Part shown: piece after piece, positions 59,480 to 64,000 of the stretch
Numbering within the stretch: position 1 is the stretch's first letter
Layout of the letters: every line of letters starts with the position of its first letter
Assembly: GCA_003586115.2 (NCBI GenBank)
Contig: QVOM02000034.1
Coordinates: forward strand, 145,020,517-145,084,516
From: Salvator merianae
Lineage: Eukaryota; Chordata; Lepidosauria; Squamata; Teiidae
Direction of reading: 5' to 3'
Length of the DNA stretch: 64,000 nucleotides
Program-made: the position numbers and the translations under genes
The notes under the pieces: generated by a model
The model's database searches: none
What the model saw: the letters and a program-made list of their open reading frames with translations, nothing else
Told to the model about the DNA's origin: nothing

Positions 59480-60940
59480 TCTAAGGGCAGACACCTTTTT
59501 TTGACTTTTATTGACTTTAGTACAGCCTTTGACTCAATACATAGAGGTATACTTTGGAAAAAGTTAAAGGCTCTCAAGGTTGAACCCAGGCTACTGTTCT
59601 TGTTCAAGTCCTTGTACACTAAGACCAGCCTAAGAGTCCATATGGCACTCAGGGATATTTGACTAGTGAAATCCCAACCTATAAAGGAGTAAGACAAGGT
59701 TGTATTCTTGCTCCCATGTTATTTAATTTGTATGTAAGTGACATGCCAAAGAGCTTGTAGTTTGGACAGACATGTCAACATTCTGCTTTATGCAGATGAT
59801 TTAGTTTTGCTTGCACAGACTAAGGTTGGACTTAGAAGGCTTTTACAGAAACTCAACTTATACTGCAAAGATAACTTCCTACATATAAATAAGAATAAAT
59901 CAAAGGGGGTAGTGTCTGGAAGAAAGAAACCAAGATATGAATGGTCCCTAGATGGGGATGCCATTGAGCAAGTTAGTTCCTATTTTTATTTGGGGGTTGT
60001 CTTCTCAGAGTCTAGTTCTTGGTCCTTGCAGTTGAAGAACTGTGCTTTAAGAGCCTCAGCTGGGCTGAATTCTCTATACAACCTGTTTAATTATAGACAT
60101 CCAGGCTCCCTGACTCCCTTGCTTACAGTATACAGAGCTAAACTTATTACAATGTTAACTTATGGGGCAGAAGTCTGGGGTTTTTCAAACATCACTTCAT
60201 TGGAACAAACCCAGACACACTTTTTAAGAAGGATTCTGGGTGTTAATAAATCAGTCCCAGCTTCTGCTGTTAGAGCTGAACTTGGAGTCCCAACTATCCA
60301 ATTATTAACATCAGAATTTTAAATTATTGGATGTGTTTAACTTCAAAGTCCAGAAATAGACTCCCAAGATTGTGTCTTGAAGAACAAGTCAGGAATGAGA
60401 GCAAATACTCATGGGTGCTTAAATTACATGGACTGTGGACTGTTCCCACAACTGCTAGGACATGTTGGTCAATCAGCCAGAGAGATTTTCAAGCAGCAGG
60501 TGTTGGATATTAGTGCACAAATTCTGTTTAATACTGTCTAATTTAAAATCACTAAAATGGCTAGCACAAGCAAAAACTATTTTCCAGCGTGAAAAGTATT
60601 TAGATTATAAAATGCCTTATCAGTTAAGGAAACAATTCACCCATGTACGTTTTGAATTATTTGATTCCATGGTGAAGCTGGAGAGGTATCATCAGGTGTC
60701 ATACAATGAAAGATTGTGTGTTTGTGGCATGCCAGTGGTTGAAGATCTCTCTCATATCCTGTTTGTCTGTCAGCTCTATTCTTCAATTAGAACAACTTAT
60801 CTGGGCCCCCATTTGCAAAAGATAAACCATTGGAATGTAGAATGTAAATTGATCTATTTTCTTCAGGGAGAAAACTTCCAAATGACTTATAGGGTAGCCC
60901 TGTTTTTTGCCAAGGCTGTCTGACTCAGGAAATCATTCAT
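59480..60940 (+). pseudogene. Degenerate LINE ORF2: reverse transcriptase to C-terminal CCHC (I/Vingi- or R4-like)
   Basis: Plus-strand frames together form the second half of a non-LTR retrotransposon polyprotein. HLFLTFIDFSTAFDSIHRG (about 59493-59550) is the RT block with the first catalytic Asp. KGVRQGCILAPMLFNLYVSD follows in another frame (about 59680-59745). The YADD catalytic box is intact at 59789-59800 within NILLYADDLVLL. TYGAEVWGF and TQTHFLRRILGV (60150-60240) are typical of the thumb and C-terminal part in I-group and R4-type LINEs. A final frame to 60923 contains CVCGMPVVEDLSHILFVC, a CCHC knuckle. The coding region is split by at least three frame changes or stops, and the endonuclease and 5' part are absent. 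The class is sure; the clade is a judgement from wording only. Confidence 0.75.
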
Positions 60941-63900
60941 CGATCAGAACGTGGCACAGGGTAAGGGGGATGGGGATAGATAATTATATCAAAAGACTAA
61001 TCAATAAACTATACTGGAGATACTTGACTCACTTTGTGAGTACAATCTGAGGTGTGATTTAATTTTTAATTGACTACGAGGAGGCAGGGCAAGAGTAGTT
61101 TGGTTCTTATTGGTACTCATCAGGTGTGAATTTCAAACCTATAGGTAGGATTACCAACAGGAAAGTGAGTAGTTCTGCCATTGCCAAGGTCTCTGAAGTC
61201 CTTCTTTCATTTCATGGGACTCTGCCCTAACTATGAGGTGGCAGGGGGGATGTGGATTTTGAAACAGGAAGGATGACAATACTTTAGTTGTTATTTTGTC
61301 CACATGTTCTGTGTACTCCATTCAGTATTTTGTCCTCTCTATTAAGGCAGCCTTCCTTATTCTGCAACTTTATGAATTTATATGTGTTCATATTCCAGAT
61401 GTTCTCTAACATGTGGCAAAGTAATTCCAGATTTATTTTATTTTTATTTTAAGAACAAAGGAACCAAGTTTTATGTTTGTGTTTTCTACCACTCACTGTA
61501 TACAGTTTCTACAGCTATTAGAAATGTGATACTTTTAAGAAACTGACATAATTCATTTAGATTCCGGATAAAGTAAATCTCTGGTGGTTGTGATATGCTT
61601 TAAAGATTGTGCCTTTGGGCCTGTTCTGTCCTATAAGACTATAAGAATTATTATTTCCTTTAAACAAATGTGTTTAAAGGCATTAAAGTAATAAAAATGC
61701 AGTATCTTGGGGGGGGGGGGTTCATACATTTTAAACAGCATAAAAAGAAATAATTTCCGACCAATAATGTTGGAGATACATATGATGTCAATCCTGTAAT
61801 TCTTGAGTTTTTCTGTCCTTAGTTGAGTGCTTAATATGAAAGGGAATGAGAATAAGAATGAAACAGATTAGGGGTTTGCAAGTCCAGATTTAAGGGATTT
61901 GGGCTTGGTCCATGCTTGGTTTATAGATATGCCCCCTGCCAATGTTTCACAGTTGAAGGAACTCTATAAAGCTGCACATAACAGTCTTGGTTTTGCCAAT
62001 ACCTGGCATGGGAGAGAGGGAAACTGTTGGCAAAGCTCAGAGCCACTATGAACTACTGCCTAGGCACCTTTTAACTTAGATGCTCCATTAGAACTTAAGT
62101 ACAATCTAAGCATAGATTAAACCCTATTAGAGGATCAAAAAAGAGACTGATACAGTCATCTATGCTGGTCCTGAGCTTTGCCACCCACTATTTCTCCTGC
62201 AGCTCATGTCAGAGGAAAGTAAGAAGCTGGTGTTACAATGTGCCAAACCAGAACCAACAGGGGACACATTTTGGTGGCATGTTTTGCCCCCCCCCAAAAA
62301 AAATTGTGCCACGGTAGTCCCAAACATGGATGAATGCCATCTGCCCAACATACCTCCTTGTTCAGGATCAGGGCCAGCGGATTTGCCTGTAGACATGTTT
62401 AACTGAGATGAAGCATACCAGCAGGGGGTGGAGCATCACAGTTCTGAACTAATGTGAGGACTGATGATGCCCAGAAGATGACCACTGAGTCCCTTAATTG
62501 GGGTCAGTGCTGTGTGCAGAAAGGGCCTGACTTTGGCAGTAAGACAGATAATGTTTCCAGCTTATCTTTAACAATAGATTAATTCAACGAGATGGAGAAA
62601 TGAGATGGAGAACTAGAAGTGACTGCTTGAAAAAAAGGCTTGTCTCCTTGTAACTGAAGATGCTAAATTACTGTACACATTCTTTTCCCATTTAACCAAG
62701 CAATTTTTACTTTCCACCCATTAAGAAATCTAGTGAAAAGAGAGATATTTCACAGAGCTCGAAAATTAGCCATTTTTCAACTATTGAGAAAGTTTCAAGA
62801 TAAATAACGAGGCAATTTTGTACTCATTTTAGCACCGCATTACAGATGCAGGTTTTTCTTGCTTTGTTAAATATTTTCAGGTGTCAGTTATTGAGCCATG
62901 TTCTTGATCTCCAAGTTTCACTGCATGCATTTCCCTATACTCCTTTTGCTTACAATCAATTTCCTTTGTGAATGAGAGCAACTTAAATTCATATTGAAGT
63001 GAAGGAAGATTTTTGCTAACTTTAATTTCCACTATTATTGAATTTCAGAGCAAGTACAATGGAAATGAAGTTGTAATTCTATTTTACTGTGCATATGTGA
63101 GTGTGTAGAAAAGCACTAGAAAATGCTGGCATGCGGTCTAAAATTAACGTGTAAAATAACTCCCAAACACTGTCTTTTAAAGACCATAAAGGGACAAATA
63201 TTCAAGCACTCTTCAATTATCTTACTATTATTGTGCATGCAGCATGACATGGTTTAAGTATGCAAATAATATTAAAACTTTAGCATCAACTCCAGAACTG
63301 TCATTGTGAATGCACAACTCATCACATCAAACTGTAGCAGCTCTATGACATATTGATAAAATGAACAGTTTATACATGGTGACAAGGTAGCCCAACCTCC
63401 TTGTATTCAACTGCCCTTACTGCTTTTAATAAATCCCTTTCTAACATTGAATGACTTTGTTCCCAAAATGACTCAGAAAATCACACAATAAGAACTTGAC
63501 TATGTCAAAAATGATTCCGTTCCACTTGTTTATACTGAGAATTCCAAATTTAGAACATGCATTCACATCATTGACATATAACAAATGTCATAACCAAAGA
63601 AAGCCCTCAGGTCCTCCTATCTGTTGTCTCAAATAAAGAATGCAATAGTTTTAAACCAAAACCTAAAAGCTACAGTCTATTTTCATGCCTTACTTCATTG
63701 CAGAGGTGTGCAAATTTGGCTGCCAATCAATATCAATAGGAAGTCTTGCATTTATGCAGCTTAGAGAGCCTTTATTAGCATCCTGGGAGCAAGAAGCAGT
63801 GCTTACTGGCACTTGTGTGTATTCTAGGGACTGCAGAAGCTCCAATAACTGCAATCACCACTTCAAATCTCCCCCCACCCTTCAGAACCAGTAACACTCA

Positions 63901-64000
63901 TTTCTCCACCCAAGAGACCAGTGCAAACAGCAGGTTCCCAAATGACACTAGGTGACTATTGTTTCTGCTTCAACACCTGGATTTGTACTCAGTTGCTTGA
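60941..64000. other. Intronic sequence to the window end
   Basis: A G-run at 61710-61720 and a C/A-run near 62288. GTGTGCAGAAAGGGCCTGA at about 62513-62531 looks like one family-B MITE end. Nothing else was recognised. Confidence 0.45.

Overview
This window looks like vertebrate, most likely squamate reptile, nuclear DNA. It is AT-rich, has no prokaryotic gene layout, and is crowded with old interspersed repeats: CR1 and L2-like LINE pieces, tRNA-headed SINEs with LINE-type tails, short DNA transposons with inverted ends, a Ty1/copia retrotransposon and many microsatellites. The repeat mix, including a vertebrate copia element and a SINE whose tail ends in (TTC)n on its own strand, fits a lizard or gecko better than a bird, mammal or fish. 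The species is inference and cannot be fixed from sequence alone.

The only host coding sequence I can support is one 163-bp exon on the minus strand at 39876-40038. It has a good polypyrimidine tract and AG acceptor, a GTAAGT donor, and an open frame of 53 codons. It encodes part of a YWTD beta-propeller of an LDL-receptor-related protein and best fits LRP1B. The window is then two partial giant introns of that gene: at least 24 kb on its 5' side (40039-64000) and at least 39.9 kb on its 3' side (1-39875). Almost all of the many ORFs longer than 60 codons are chance ORFs or lie in repeats.

Layout. 1-13 kb: several copies of a palindrome-containing MITE family (ends like GGGCCTNTTTGCACTT), simple repeats, and a possible LTR near 7.2 kb. 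14.4-15.6 kb: a decayed CR1 endonuclease region. 19.15-19.55 kb: a SINE on the minus strand whose head is duplicated exactly around the only N of the window, probably an assembly artefact. 20-30 kb: more MITEs, a tRNA-derived SINE piece, a LINE tail, and an unrecognised 133-codon ORF at 27.2-27.6 kb. 33.3-35.7 kb: a 5'-truncated Ty1/copia element on the minus strand with its 3' LTR, polypurine tract and pol reading frame (RT and RNase H), disabled by a stop codon, a frameshift and a changed catalytic box. 39.9 kb: the LRP1B exon. 41-44 kb: long purine microsatellites. 48-51 kb: two L2-like endonuclease remnants in opposite directions and a diverged tandem array. 54.0-54.5 kb: a CR1 3' end with its hallmark terminal octamer repeat. 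55.5-56.2 kb: a CpG-rich hAT-like MITE with nested palindromes. 59.5-60.9 kb: a degenerate LINE of the I/Vingi or R4 type with a YADD box and a C-terminal CCHC knuckle.

I found no convincing new biological system. The most notable items are the vertebrate copia relic, the assembly join, the palindromic MITE families and the tandem array that resembles the front of a nearby L2-tailed element.
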